Positions 48,439 through 61,900 of a stretch of 64,000 nt of DNA are shown here, piece by piece. The stretch lies in the NCBI RefSeq assembly GCF_000327385.1, contig NW_008709146.1, positions 2,374,440 through 2,438,439 of the forward strand, read 5' to 3'. The DNA comes from Lottia gigantea (lineage: Eukaryota; Mollusca; Gastropoda; Lottiidae). The notes below the pieces were generated by a model. The model was not told the DNA's origin. It saw only the letters and a program-made list of their open reading frames with translations, and did no database searches. The first letter of the stretch is position 1, and each line of letters begins with the position of its first letter. Both the position numbers and the translations under genes were made by a program.

Positions 48439-51400
48439 TACTCTAGTATGCTATTTATCATTTTCAAACTATGAATTCCTAGCAAACTTAATCTTAAAAA
48501 AACATCTACGTAATCTTATTATGCTAAACAGGGACACTGCAAATTTTCACTTTCTTTGATCTAAGAGATTGAAATGTTAAAGCCTGTTTTTATCGTCTGT
48601 ACACGTGCGTGGGTTATCGTCTGGTGTTAAAGTCTTATATCATATCGACAACGCTTCCTGTATTCGCCTTCACTCCATTTCAAATATTCTTTGTTCTCTA
48701 TTAACACTGCCATTTGTTTCAATCAATTCTCTCCACTATTTGTGCTTTATCCGTCAGTAGATTGTTCACTGCAGCATATAATCGGTGATATGCCTTTCAA
48801 GTTATTTTTAAATCATATCATTTATAATTATCGTCAATTTCATAACAAGCAGAACAACAAAAGATATCCTAGGGCGGAATATTTTCTTCACTATCTGAAC
48901 TTTTCTCCTATAAAATCCTTAATAAACATTGAAAACCAGGAAAAACCAAAGGGGTCGATAAACCCTCTCTTGTCTGGTAATTCCAATATCGAACATTTTG
49001 TTTAAATTTGGTTTTATCTTCCTTTAATCGTTTACGATGAAATACTCTCTTCAGGCAAAATTTGAACCGTTCTTTTGTCTGTGAAATCAGAGAGGCAGAA
49101 ATTGGTTCAATCAAAACACGATGACGTAATTTAAATTAATCCTATGGTAATTGACAATGTGTTTTTGATGAGGTGTTAGATGTCTGGGTGAATTATCTCC
49201 CCCTTAATTCAAGTGTGCAGTTATTGACAGTTTTGAACATTAACAACGCAAAGCAAAGGGTATTCAAATTAAAGTAGACAAAATATTGCATAAATTTGAT
49301 AATTCTGTCGCCGTTTTGAATCGACATTTCATATGCAGGTCATGTGCACCAAAATAGAGATTTAGATTATTCAGATTGTTTGTGTTTCTTCTAGTAAAAT
49401 GCTATCCGTTTATTTGTCGTTATTGTTTAATTCCTTCATTATTCATTTGGCTCTAAGCTAGTATTAATACTTTCTAAGACGGTGAGTATTAAACATTCAG
49501 TAAGCTGGTGCCTAGGGACCGAGCCAGATGGCCTACTGTCACCACAAAACGAACTGTTTTTTGTTCAGAGTCGCTCCTCAGAAGCCCAATAATTAATCGG
49601 GCATGAGCATTAGGATTGTTTCAAATTAAAATTGAAATTTTTCGGTGTTTTGGAACCTAATTGTGTTAATTTGTTATTTTATTTAATCAAGACGAATTAT
49701 TTCAATTATGCAGTGGAGCAGTTTCGTAATTCAGTAATTCTACGGAATAGAACATGTAGGACAAACGTGTATATCTCATCATAAAGTAGACGTCGTGGAA
49801 CTTACTATATATATGGGATAATACTGAATTTTTTGTTGTTGCTATTTTTGTATTTTTTAAAAGCAAGTTATCGGTTTTGGGATAAATAATATCCTTGTCA
49901 GATTATAATTATTATCATTATTCCATCGCTTTCACCCCTTTCATTCTCATGATAGTCTCTGTTCTCCAGACGTTAATTACAGTCAACCAATATCTGTCAA
50001 TAATGTCTGGATGCTCAAGACAAGATAGCAGATGGTTCTTTAATGACCAGCAGTTTTTTCTATTGAATTTCTTGTATTTATTCAGAGAATGTGTTATCTC
50101 TTCTCATTATTACGAGCTCAGAAAGAATAAAATATTGACATGCAAACTGCAATCATATCGAAATCCTACAACTCCTTCCTAAATTTGGAACGAGAACACG
50201 GTTTCTGATAAAGTTGAACGATTCGCAAATAGAAAGGCTCAGCACTAAGCAAACGTAAGCTTGAAACAAAACTTTGAGTCACAGAAAATGTTGGGATGCC
50301 AAACTTCAATGTGAGACCTTTCCAAATATTCAACGCTGCGTCCAATCTCTGTTCCTGTAGAAATGCGTTTTATCTTAAGTCCGAAACTTTGTCCTACCCG
50401 ATCCTAATTTAAAGAGGTTTTATTTGACAAAATTTGAGACTAATCATCAAACATGTAACCATGGCAGAAAAGAGAACAGTATTGATGGTGTCCTTTTTTT
50501 GTTAGTACGAACCCATCAAGCTGTGACTATCAGTAAATTAATGAATAATGTACAATGTAGTTTAATATCGATATCAGTTTCCGAGTTGAATGATCAAATA
50601 TTTTCTAATTATGACAAGCAATTAGTATGAATATTGTTAGATTGTAAAGTGACCAGTGAACGGGCACTAATTGAGGTTAACGATGTGAAATCCACAGAAG
50701 TATTCTCAACTCAGTTTTTTAAATGTTTTTATTTTCTCATCATTATTGTAGTTTCTGTCAGTCATTTTGATTTGATTGGACAAGTAATTTATATAATAAT
50801 GTGTCAGAGGGAACAAGGGGTCGTATAAGCTGATAGTGTTTTCCACGTCTGTGTGGCTAACTCATAGCTGTTAAAAAAAAGTTTATTATTCCAGACGACG
50901 CTTTTTAAGCGTTCCCTTAAATACCTTATAAGTAAGATGAGCTCCTAAACAGCAGACAACCATATGCAGATATTTATCCTGGTCTCACAAAATTACATAA
51001 TTGGTATACGTATTAACGGGACCTAAATGGACACTTTGGATAAAAAAGAAACAATTGCCAAAATCAAGCATTTATTTGTAAAAAGTTGCAATGTTTTCTT
51101 TCGGAATATAAGCCCGATCCTTCCCTTTTCCCTTGTCTTTGTAATTTTTATTACTTCCTAAACACCTAATTCTATAAGGCCCTATTTGTTGCAAAAGACC
51201 TTCTATATAGCAATGAAGTTAGTAGATTATGATAATCAAAGTTAAGTTTCTAGACAAAAAGTCTGAAACTGTCGTGAACATTTCTAGAGCTAATATATCA
51301 CAGTTTTGAACTATAATTAGTTCAGTTATGACTAGTATTAGTTTTATAAAATCGATACTTTAACTGGTACCATATTTAGTAGACCATTAGATTTTAATAG

Positions 51401-53253
51401 AATCTGTAACAATCTATAACAAAGATGTAGAGACTAGATTACTTACATGGCTTACATTTTTCCGCAAAACACTACTTGTTTTATTCTTTTTTTTCTCCGA
51501 CTTATTACTTAGGGTAGCAGTAATGTAAAACAGTCATGGAAAAGCTGATATAGTATGAGCTAATGTAAGATTGGAATATGGAGTATCTAGTATCTAGATC
51601 ATTTTAAGGAGAACATGGCATATAACTGTCATAGCTTGAATAAGTACATCTTAATCCTGCTTAATGAGAGAGATAAAACGTATAGTTAAGAGACATCTAC
51701 AGATCTTACATGCAGTTATGTTTAGGGTTCTAAACGGAAATGAAAGAAGTTGACGTATAATTTAACGCAAATTCACTACACAAACGAATAAACTAGTCAC
51801 CATACCCTTTCTTTCAGTGCTACAATATAAGGTAACGATTTGTCTATAATGTCTATAATTTAGAGAAAAATAGTTATTATTAAAAGTCTAGGCCAAAGTC
51901 AATTTATCATTTCTCCCGCTGTTATTGTTTTTTGTGTGATTTTTGTCCATTAAAACACATTAGAGTGTAGAATATGTCACAATGTGTGACGGTACTTAGT
52001 GAAGCCATTACCAATAATCTAATATACGTTTTGAATCATTGTTCAAGCCGGTGGAAACTATTTCAAGATCCAGAATTGTGGAATACGCAACAACTTGAGA
52101 CCCCAGTCGTACTGTTACATTGTTATCTGTGTTGTTACAGCCAGCCACCACTATCATCCCAGTAGTAAATTGTGTAAGAACAGACTTCCTTGAAGGAGTC
52201 AAATGAAATGTTGTGTGTCTGACTGTTGTCACTGATTGAAAGAAGTTGTCGTAAGGTATTGATCGAGACTATAAACATGTAACCATAGTCATCAATACAG
52301 TAAATTCATGGTCAATATTAGTCCTTTGAAACATTGTCAGATAGATCATAGACCATTGGAATGGATGGTGCTTCATCCATCTTCTACCATCTATAGAAGC
52401 AACTTACAGATACTTGACAAGCAACATCATTAACATCATGATAAACATCACGAAATATTTAGGCTGCATCCTTACTCTTTTTGATACACCTGATGGTGCT
52501 TCTCTTTGGAGGAGACCGCTACTATTCAACTTTTTACTCTCGATTTTGCCATACGTTGGACGAGATTGTGATTAACGGAATATTCTTGCTCGTACTAATT
52601 TTATGTGAAACATCCTATATCAGGTAAATGACTCCCTAGATGGATGAATTGGATGCAGTTGTCTGAGTGACACGATATTGTTAAAGGTTCTTTGGCATTT
52701 TGTCTGGCACCATTGTAAGCTGCAGCCAGCTACACGAGTACCTGATTAAAACGATAAGCCTTGATTCATTTTACTCCATGTTCTAATGTTTGCTCTTTCA
52801 CATTTAATTGCCTCGTATTTTGCAGATCGAGGACAATTCAGATTTAATAATGCGAAATTGTGGCCAAGACTTCGATTTTATGCAACGTTTTTGACAAGAT
52901 TTTCGATGCTTAGGGCGTCTGATGTGTTGGTTATTGACTACAATAGCATGGATACAAAGAGGCAACATTGATTTATCCCCTAATTATGCATTTTATATTT
53001 GTATTTGAGAGAAGAAAAATTCCAATACTTGTCTGATTTGATAGTGAAATATGATTTTAGAATTTCTCACCGTCTAAAATGAGTTATTGGAGAGTAAACG
53101 ATGTTATCATTCCAATAATCATATCTGTCAATTTTCTTTCATCAAACAAGAAAAATATTAGCCAATCCACCCCTTGTCAGTGACGAAGGTGGGGGATTGT
53201 TGATATATTGGTTTTAAAAAGATCATCTGAAATACCAAAGACTAGACATACTA
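48439..53253. other. Non-coding stretch
   Basis: 4.8 kb with no recognised gene or repeat. The frames of 104 codons (48691-49005) and 95 codons (49895-50182) lack domains and look accidental. Confidence 0.45.
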
Positions 53254-53335
53254 GCACGGTGCATAAAAGAACGGAACGTTACCGTATGTGACGGTGCTAA
53301 AGAGCGCATGTCACCGCACGCTACGTTCGTAACAA
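53254..53335. other. CpG-dense patch with internal repeats
   Basis: GCACGGTGCATAAAAGAACG at 53254 is partly repeated as GACGGTGCTAAAGAGC at 53290, and GTCACCGCAC further on is a partial inverse. About ten CpGs lie in 80 bp. No frame or known element explains it. Confidence 0.3.
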
Positions 53336-54052
53336 GTCTAAAAATGTATTGTCCATGCCTTGTATTTTATTCTGCTTCCGAGGTCTTCCAATTTCTTGGA
53401 GAATTTCCGCACTTAACAGTTTTCAGAAAATTGAAATTGAAATAAAGAAGAAGTAGAAAGCATTGTCTTAAAGAATCCTTAATCGACTAGTTTAAATTGT
53501 ACTCGAGTGAACGAACATGGTTTACAGAAGCCTTGACAAAGATTTCAAACTGCCCAAATCATGTCATTTCAATGGAAGATGTCATTTCTCGTCTTTTTTC
53601 ATTCACAACTTGAAAATTAAAGAGCATCTTGAAATCCTTCAGCATCTACTTGACAATATAAAGAATAAAAGGCATGTTTCTTGATTGACAAATACGTCAT
53701 ATCCGACATGATTACAATGTCATGCTCAATTGATGAATTTTGTTTTTTAACGGTAAAAAGCACACACAATGTGTGATTCATAGTTATGTTAAGTTGTTGA
53801 AGTTTCATGTGAACTGTTCACGTGTTGTGAATTGTCAAGGGACTAGAGGAACTGTAGTGAAGTGATGTTATACATGACAAGTATCACGATTATATAAGAA
53901 AGGTCCATTGTCATGGGAATATACCGGAATAGAACATAAAATTATTTAGACATCATAATTAAAAGAAGGGTAAAAAATTCAAATTAAGTATAGAAAGTAG
54001 AGAGGTTTATGCTGCAAAAGAAAAAACGATCGATATCTTAGTCTTAGTGTAA

Positions 54053-54223
54053 GAATTGCTTCCATTTCGTGGCACTAATCTAAAGAAAGGAAAAATTTCT
54101 TCGAATCTTCCTTTCGCCTTTCGTTCGAAGATGTTAAACAATCTACCTCAAACTATTACTGAAAGGTCCCAGTTAAAAATGTACTTGTTTGATTTAAGTT
54201 TGAAATTCGGATGTCATGTTTGA
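54053..54223 (+). mobile_element. LINE reverse-transcriptase C-terminal relic
   Basis: A 56-codon open frame ends in TGA at 54221-54223. It reads FRSKMLNNLPQTITERSQLK followed by MYLFD near its end. This resembles the C-terminal tail common to many animal non-LTR retrotransposon ORF2 proteins, where an aromatic-x-N-x-LP-x-x-(I/L) motif (here LNNLP) is followed by a SxxxFKxxLKxxLF-like helix (here ERSQLKMYLFD). Upstream, an in-frame stop at 54050 and loss of similarity mark the edge, so only the last part of the protein survives, as expected of a 5'-truncated, aged insertion. The clade (CR1/Jockey-like or other) cannot be decided. Confidence 0.5.
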
Positions 54224-54480
54224 TTTTGTTTGGATTCAGATTGTTCCAGGAAGGCGATTGGAAGTCTGATTTTGAAATGATTTACTATTACTGTGTTCGT
54301 ATATATCGCCAAAATGTTGGTTTGGATTTCGTTTTACGGTTCAGATCGTTGGTACTTGGTTTATTTATTCGTGCTTTTCAAACGAATAACAGGACATCAC
54401 CTATATTGCTAATTTGTATAATATGGAAATCCTCCAAACATTGCCTGCTTCAGTCGGCTTTAATTAAAAGGATTTGATCC
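54224..54480 (+). mobile_element. Probable 3' untranslated part of the LINE relic
   Basis: This stretch directly follows the LINE-like stop codon. Its part 54300-54365 recurs at 55880-55943. A shared segment just after a reverse-transcriptase tail is what 3' ends of two copies of one LINE would give. No poly-A or short terminal microsatellite was seen, so the end is uncertain. The 88-codon frame here is not considered coding. Confidence 0.35.
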
Positions 54481-55879
54481 TAATTAAGGATCATCACCAA
54501 GTATCCCAGAAAAACCACGTATTTGTAAATGTTCCGATAAGTATTATCTGGAAAGCTTTAGTTTTCCCAGTAGCAATTTTATCTTGTAAATGAGACTATT
54601 AGTATACTATTAATGTGTGATAGAAAGTACAGTACAGGACTAGTACTGATTACTAATGTATCATTTGGTAGTTAGTACTATTAGAATATAATCACAGAGG
54701 CCATACTATCATTACTACTATCTGGTCATTCATAGATATGGTTAGATTTTGTCTGCCAGCGTGGAATTTGGATTGTCATGTCTTTATTTTTTAGGAAAAA
54801 TTGGTAGATAAAATGAAATTCAAGTTATCACTAAGTAATTGAAACACAGTTACGACGCGTCGATACTGGTCTTGGAATACATTTCTCCGGAAATAAAAAA
54901 AAACTCTTTATGTCCAAATATTTCTTATATTTATATGAATAATTGTGGAATGTCGAGTCATTCCAGGATCATCAATTGTTCTTAGTAAGTTTCTCCAAGA
55001 CGATTAAAGGTACCTATTGTAGAGTGCTGTTCTTTGTCTTGTAGACTACTTATCCTAAATACCTATATAAATATTCACAAGATACGAATTAGGCGGATTT
55101 TTACCCAATTTGTCGTCTGTGATGATAGAGTAGGTCGCCATCTTGAACCAGCAATATTCCACTTTACATATAAAACTTTCCATTTATATATCTAATGGAT
55201 TTGTCGTTGGGAAAATAAGACAATAATCATTATTATATGACGAATATTTGGAACGTTTTGGAACGTTGCCTCATCTGATTGACTAATTTTGAAGCGTTTC
55301 ACAATTTACTTGTTGGATGGATTTTGGGGTCAAAGGCTGTTGCAGTTTTAAATTAATTCTTCAATATCAGTGCGATCAGTATAACTATTTAATTGTGATA
55401 TACACGTTAGCTATTTACAGAAATAATATTATTGTCCCCAAGTGTAGTGGATATTTGTTAAAATGCCCTTTACTAATCTGTTATCGACTATTAGAAACTT
55501 TATACCTATATTCTACATGTAGAAAAGTCTACCCGTTTAGAATATAAATGTAGAAATTATGCTAAATTTGTCCCTAGAGGATATTTTTATTCCACGTTTA
55601 TCTCAATTCTATCATAAATATCTAAAAATCGATGGTAAGAGATAATATTATTTTCTATTTCTTGATATACACGGTGTACATTATCCTATTAACATTGATA
55701 TGATATAAACAACATTTTATAGCGCACAATTTCAACACTGTAATGAGCTGTCTTTATGAAAAAAAATGAAATGTGTATACTTCCTCTTTTAGACACCTGG
55801 TGTCACTTTTCATTATGGAATACTTTCTCATTTATGTTTGATATACTTCCTCATATGACTAGTTCATTTGCTGCTATCA
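54481..55879. other. Non-coding stretch
   Basis: No gene was recognised. It separates the two copies of the putative LINE 3' segment. Confidence 0.45.
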
Positions 55880-55943
55880 ATGTATAGCCAAATTTTATTT
55901 GAATTTCTGTTTGCGGTTCAGATCGTTAGTTCTTAGGTTTATA
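55880..55943 (+). repeat. Second copy of putative LINE 3' segment
   Basis: ATGTATAGCCAAATTTTATT and the following GCGGTTCAGATCGTTAG align with 54300-54365 (ATATATCGCCAAAATGTTGG, then ACGGTTCAGATCGTTGG) at roughly four bases in five, same orientation. Similarity may continue weakly to about 56050. No reverse-transcriptase tail precedes it, so this would be a shorter, more truncated copy. Confidence 0.45.
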
Positions 55944-58900
55944 CCAATTCCATATTTCCACTCTGATCCTGAAGTCTTATGTTTGTGATGTAGATCAACC
56001 GATACATTACCTACACTACATAATATGGTTTTAGTCGGAAGATTTTAAATTACGCTTCACAAGTATCTATCATTTATGGACATCATATAGCATATGTGGT
56101 TGGCCAGATGTTTCTGACACATTGCGGCCTATATGGTGCGGTGTAGTCTACCATAAAATAAAGAAATGATGATAGGGTATTGGAAGATAAAGGTGTACAG
56201 GAAGTATCTGTCATCAGCTATGTAATACTGTATACATTTGACCTACACCGGCTTCTCAATTAATCTCGTATCTACCTCAGATCGATTTCAAATCTAAATG
56301 CCGTATGAAATGGTGCAGTCTTATGCTTTTAGAACTTGCAACTCTGGTGATGCACAATTTTTTTGCATTATATTAAGTTCTTTCCAATGGATATGAAAAT
56401 GCACTTTACTACTAGCTTTCCAAACCATATTCTCGTCAACAAAACTGAGAGATAAATGACCTATCGATGCAGTAGTGTCGGTATATGGAATTGATTTTGC
56501 TTCCGGTCAAGCCAGCGGATAAGTATGAAAAAAATATACCAATTATTTGACTTAAGTCACGGGAGTTTTCCAAATCATTAAATTCTATAAGCTAAATTGT
56601 CATATTGGAATATAATGAGCACAATAATGGCCAAAATCCGTCCACTTGAGAAAATACTAGGTCTTTTAATTGCGTCTAATCACCAATTTAGAACGATGAA
56701 AGTAATTTTTGTCGTGAAAACCTATTTTTCTTTGCATTATTATAGAAATTGTAAAGACGGCGAGGTTATATCGGTCTTTCAATATTATCATTACTTTTGT
56801 CATGAAACTCATTTTTCGTCAAATTATTGTACCATTAGTTTCATCAAGTATCCTTCTAACCATCTATTATGTTCCCACATCATGAAACATTAGTCAAGTA
56901 CATCGTTTAAGCTTGTTACATCTCTTGCTATGTTTATATCAGAGTTTCAACAATGCCCACTTCACAAACCCCTATTGTTAATACTTCTTTTACAAACTAA
57001 ATGTTAGTGTAAAAGCGCCTTGTCGAGTGTTTCAAGTGTCTGTAACGTGAGTTGGAAAGCGATGACATATAGTTCGTTTTAATGACAAAAACTTGACATT
57101 TTACTTGAAAAATACGAGAAAGTAAAAATCAATGTTTTAATCTGCTCAAGGCTTCAAGTATGCTAATAATAAATTCAAGCTTTACGTGTCATTGCAAGGA
57201 ATTGGATTCATAAAGAAGAGACAGAGAGGGTTTTTATACTGTCATTTTGTGAGATGTATCATCGCCCACTGTGTTCGACTATTGGAATACTCTCAGGAAA
57301 TGATTTCACATGGTCCAATATGCAACAATACTACTCTTTTCTTTTCAACATTGATTGGTAAACTGTTCTACATAATACTTGATTTCAAAACAACCATTCT
57401 CAGTACACAATACAACAATTTCGACCCACGTATTTTCCGAACTCCAGACTATGGAAACATAGCATCGTTCTGGTTACCATCCGTTGGTGATCGGAATGTG
57501 AATCGTCACCATGGACTTTCATTAGACATACGTCAATATGCAAGCTTGTTACTTTTGAATGGCTGATCCCCTGATGCGTTTTGCAACTTCCATTATGTCA
57601 ACTCTTGTCGGCTTTGAAATCTATTGCGATGCAACTGCAACATTAGACGCCCAGCTTATCTGAATATCACGCAGAGTGCGTCTGGCTAATTTATATTTGA
57701 AACTCTTGGGGTTTCTTCCATCGGTTAATAAATGCATATGTATCTGCAATAGAATGATATCGTTATCGGTATGTAAAAGTAAGGTCCTGAGTCCTAAACA
57801 GAGGTATGTCGCAACCAAATCATTATCCACATAGAAGTTTAACGATATTGTCAATATCTCATCAAAACTTTCCTAAAATTCCTGATTACCTTCTTAAAGA
57901 TTATAAACAAGACTGATACTTCCCCTAGATTGAAACTTTATTGATATTTAGAGCCGGCTTTCTAATAAATTGTTGAGATCTAAAGGCTGTCTATGTCAAT
58001 GCACTGTGCTTCTCTTAAATTATAAATTACCTCATTTCAAAGGTTGTCTATCTTTTAAAAGCAATTAATTTTAGATGACGTATTTTTAAGCATGAGTTAA
58101 CTAAAAGTCTACAGTTCGAAACTTGTAATTTTCCCCGTTGACAAGCCTTAGTAGTTTTATTCTAGCCATAATTGGGGTCATTTATACAGCTTTTCGTCTT
58201 AGTAACATAGGTCATTAAAACTCACTTCTATTTGATGTGTGAAAGACGATTGACAAATTTCAGTAGAAGGAGATAAAAAAGATCGATATTTAGAGCCATG
58301 AATCTTTGAGGTCGATAGAAAAGTAAAGGCCCAATTGTCGAAGCATTTCTGTTATCGAGAAAAATATCAGTCTATGGCGTAGGTGTGTACCATAAACATT
58401 GTACGTGTACAGCTAAATTCCACCCAGACAATACAGTAAACGGTACCTGTATGACCATGGGTGCTATCGATTTGTGGCATTAGTAAAGGCAATTCGAACG
58501 TTAAAAAGTTGTGAAAGAATGTGCCTTTAACTTTCTTGGCGGTTACAGCCTGCTTTCTCAGATAACACGTTTAACTCCTAGTGAACAAACATGGCGTCGT
58601 TTACTTATTGTATGTGTATTCACAGCATCCGCTACGGGATGCAAGGGAAACTTATATTGTAAGACTACGGAAGTTTTCTTTTCTGTTGCTTTCTGTACAG
58701 AATTACCTTTGAGCTATTTAGAAAGAGAGTTGTTAGATTCTTTGATCTGTGGTCTTTAGATAATAAGTGGTTGAAGAATGTTACTTTATTCTGCAGGTAC
58801 ACCTCAACTTCTTTAAGAACACGCAAAGGATTATTTCAAATATTTTATGCTATATGTCCGTACAAAATAATGGTGGTCGTTTGGGATATTGTAGCTAAAA

Positions 58901-61900
58901 TTGAAAGATATTGAAGCTGGTCACCACTAATGATAGTTATGATGACCATAGCCTAGAGCACTTTCTTACCCGACTGTCGTAGTAGTAATCATGTCATATT
59001 GAATATTATATGTCTAAGTACATTACCCATGTAATACCATTCTAATGGTCTAGTGGTACCAAGGTTTTACATATAATTTTTACCCTTTCCAGAAACAACC
59101 ACTTGACATAATCGTATGTCTAGACGAGGCTAATTCTATCTTCATTATAAGAAGAGTAGGTGTAATCCTGCTTCCTTCCACTCACTTACCCATTTCTTAT
59201 CATACTTCTCAATACAGTTTTGAATAGTTTAATATTCATAAGTCTCATATCAGAATGTTCTTGGTATCAAATGTACTGATTTTGGTTTGTGAAATTGAGT
59301 ATAATAGTGCCTTTCAGTGTGATGTTTGATGAATTGTGTATCCATTATATAATAAAAATCTTTTTGACTTGTAACTGATGAACTGGAACTGGAAGAGAGT
59401 TACATCTTGCTGCTGATATTCCAGATATATATTAACTATTTTCGGACTGACTTCGAACAGACTGTGCCAGTTTTAATTACATTTCAAGATACAAAAACCA
59501 CCCCACAATGCGCCTGCAGGATTGCTACTGTTCTCCTATTACGTTATTCAGTGTAGCTAAAGACCTTAGTAAATTCAATTGTTAAACGAAAAGTGGTAAC
59601 TAAATGCCTTTGTGAGTGTTAGGGATAAAGGGTTTTGTAGATGAAATTGGCTTAAAGGGTGTTGTAGCTGATTTTTGATTTAATTTCCTTCTTCCTCGAA
59701 TCTTTTCATTATGTAATTTACCACACAGATCCCGAAGTAGTTGATAATAAAGGTTGAAATGAATGGCCATTGAAAAACCCTTGTTGAAAATCCCTGCTGA
59801 TACAAACAATATATTTTACAGACAACACGTTTTTGATTTTCTTCCTTCACAAATCCAACCTCCTTGAGAAATCAGAAAGAATGTCTTGTAGTGCTTCCTG
59901 TAATTGTATTTTCATCTCATTTGTATTAAAACGCGGACTCGTCGTGTAATGAACGTGCACGCCATTGTCTGAAGCAGCCGACTTCTCTTAACAAAAATAT
60001 TAATGTTTTGTATTCCCGCGTAAATCAAAGATTTCCCTCCAATTGCTTGCTTCATTAAGCATGAAATAAATTTAATCCGGCAAAACAAGAAGTGAAACAA
60101 GATTCATTTGAAAATGTAAATTGGCGTCCACTTAATCGTTTTTACAATGACAACTCTTTTATTTTGATTTTTAATAAGGTTTCCAATTAGTTTATCTAAT
60201 TTATGCCAGGAATAGAGTTGGTGAGGTTATTAACGATATCAGAAAATGCAAAATGTAGCATCTCAAGACCTGCTGCAAGGATATATCGACTCTTAGTAAT
60301 GCGGAGTACTCTACTGTTAATGTAAGGGACATAAATCTGGTTGATCTTTCTATTCCGTGGAGACATTGTTCAGAATGGTAAGAGAGGTCCGAAAGCTTTG
60401 GAGTTAGTTTCATTATAGTTATGCCTTTTGTGCCAAGCGCATTACTATCACAAAATGAATGCAGCATCTACACATTATGTAAAGTGTAAAAAAAAACCTC
60501 TCGTCCTTTTACTGGTTTTGAAGACCGGTGTAGTAAAGATGTGTGGGTGAAGTTAAAGAGACATTTTATTTCTATGACAAAGGAGAATATTGGAATAAAA
60601 AATAGATTTTTCTTTGAAAGTAATAAGAGTTTTAAGACCAGATAATAAAATAGAAATACGTAATACGACTTTATTCTTTTCTCTATACATTAAAAAATGA
60701 ATAATTTAATATCAAATTCTTCAAACGAAAGTAATCAGGCATATTGTGGCATATCCTGAACCGTCAAATATCTAATCTATGAGCGAAAATCGTTTCATTT
60801 AATTCAAAAATACATTTTCATGCAAGTTAATTTGATTTATGTTAAATGTTTTATAAAAATCAGAAATTCGCTATTGTGAATAAGATAAAAACGTCTTTGG
60901 AATACAATGTCTATTAGCCATTGAAGTATAGAATTAAGCTTGACTCAACATCTAAAATGTTTCTGTCTGAGAATCAGTGGGGAGTAAAGACAGAACACAC
61001 CTGTCCATTTAAGAAGCTTTCAAAAGCTACGTATTGAACACACATAATCTGAAGGCTCAGATGGCACAGTGTATGCTAAGCCACGGAAACACAACCAGGT
61101 TTCGTCTAAAAACTAATGCCAAACCACACGATATTTTTAATACAAAGACATGGGTTTTTATAACCAGAAATTGTCAACAATATTTCTCTATTGATTTCCT
61201 GATGCATTTACGATTCACCGCGGATCTTCCATTATCTCCCATTTACCAATTTGTAACCGTGTTTTCATAAGATGCATTTTAAGTGTATTTTATATGCTTT
61301 TGATAATGTCCATTTGCAGAATGTAAAACTTGGTTCTAGTTACTTATTGGGTTTCTATAAAAATGATTACATTCGCTTACGAGGGAGTAAATTTGTCAAA
61401 GTATTGCATGTATAAAGAAGCGGCTAACAAAACACCAGCAAATGGAAAATATTTTACGACTCTCAAGTCATATGAATGTTTTCTGTGGTTTGTTGCAAAA
61501 AATTAGCTATATGATGACAAGTCACAAATCGCATTTCATGCACTCGATATAACGTGTTAAGATGAATAGCTGAAGATAATATAAGATAATAGTATTTATA
61601 TGTCTTACAAGTTTTCCCACAGGAGCAGACAAGATACATCGTTTAATAAAAGCCAAAACGTGCTGAAATAAAAAAAAATCAAACAAGTTCTAACGATCAG
61701 AACTACAAAATAAAAAGTGGTCTCATGTGACAAGAAGAGAAAGTTTACCCTGACTGAAGCCACCACCGCCATTGCTGCTCACAGATAGTGACTAGACCCA
61801 CATAGTAGATACTGTCAGTATACGTTTTACATCGGGTTAACATAGATAGATATTTTCTATATAGAGAACTACAACCTACATGAAAGGCGTAGGTGATGAT

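Noticed and set aside
57186-57566. Longest open frame of the window (126 codons, + strand)
   Set aside because: No domain, no signal peptide or splice context, and composition typical of random AT-rich DNA. A few frames of this size are expected by chance.
58778-58805. TTTATTCTGCAG|GTACACC as a recursive site
   Set aside because: The acceptor half is fair, but GTACAC is a poor donor and no second donor follows at 40-50 nt.
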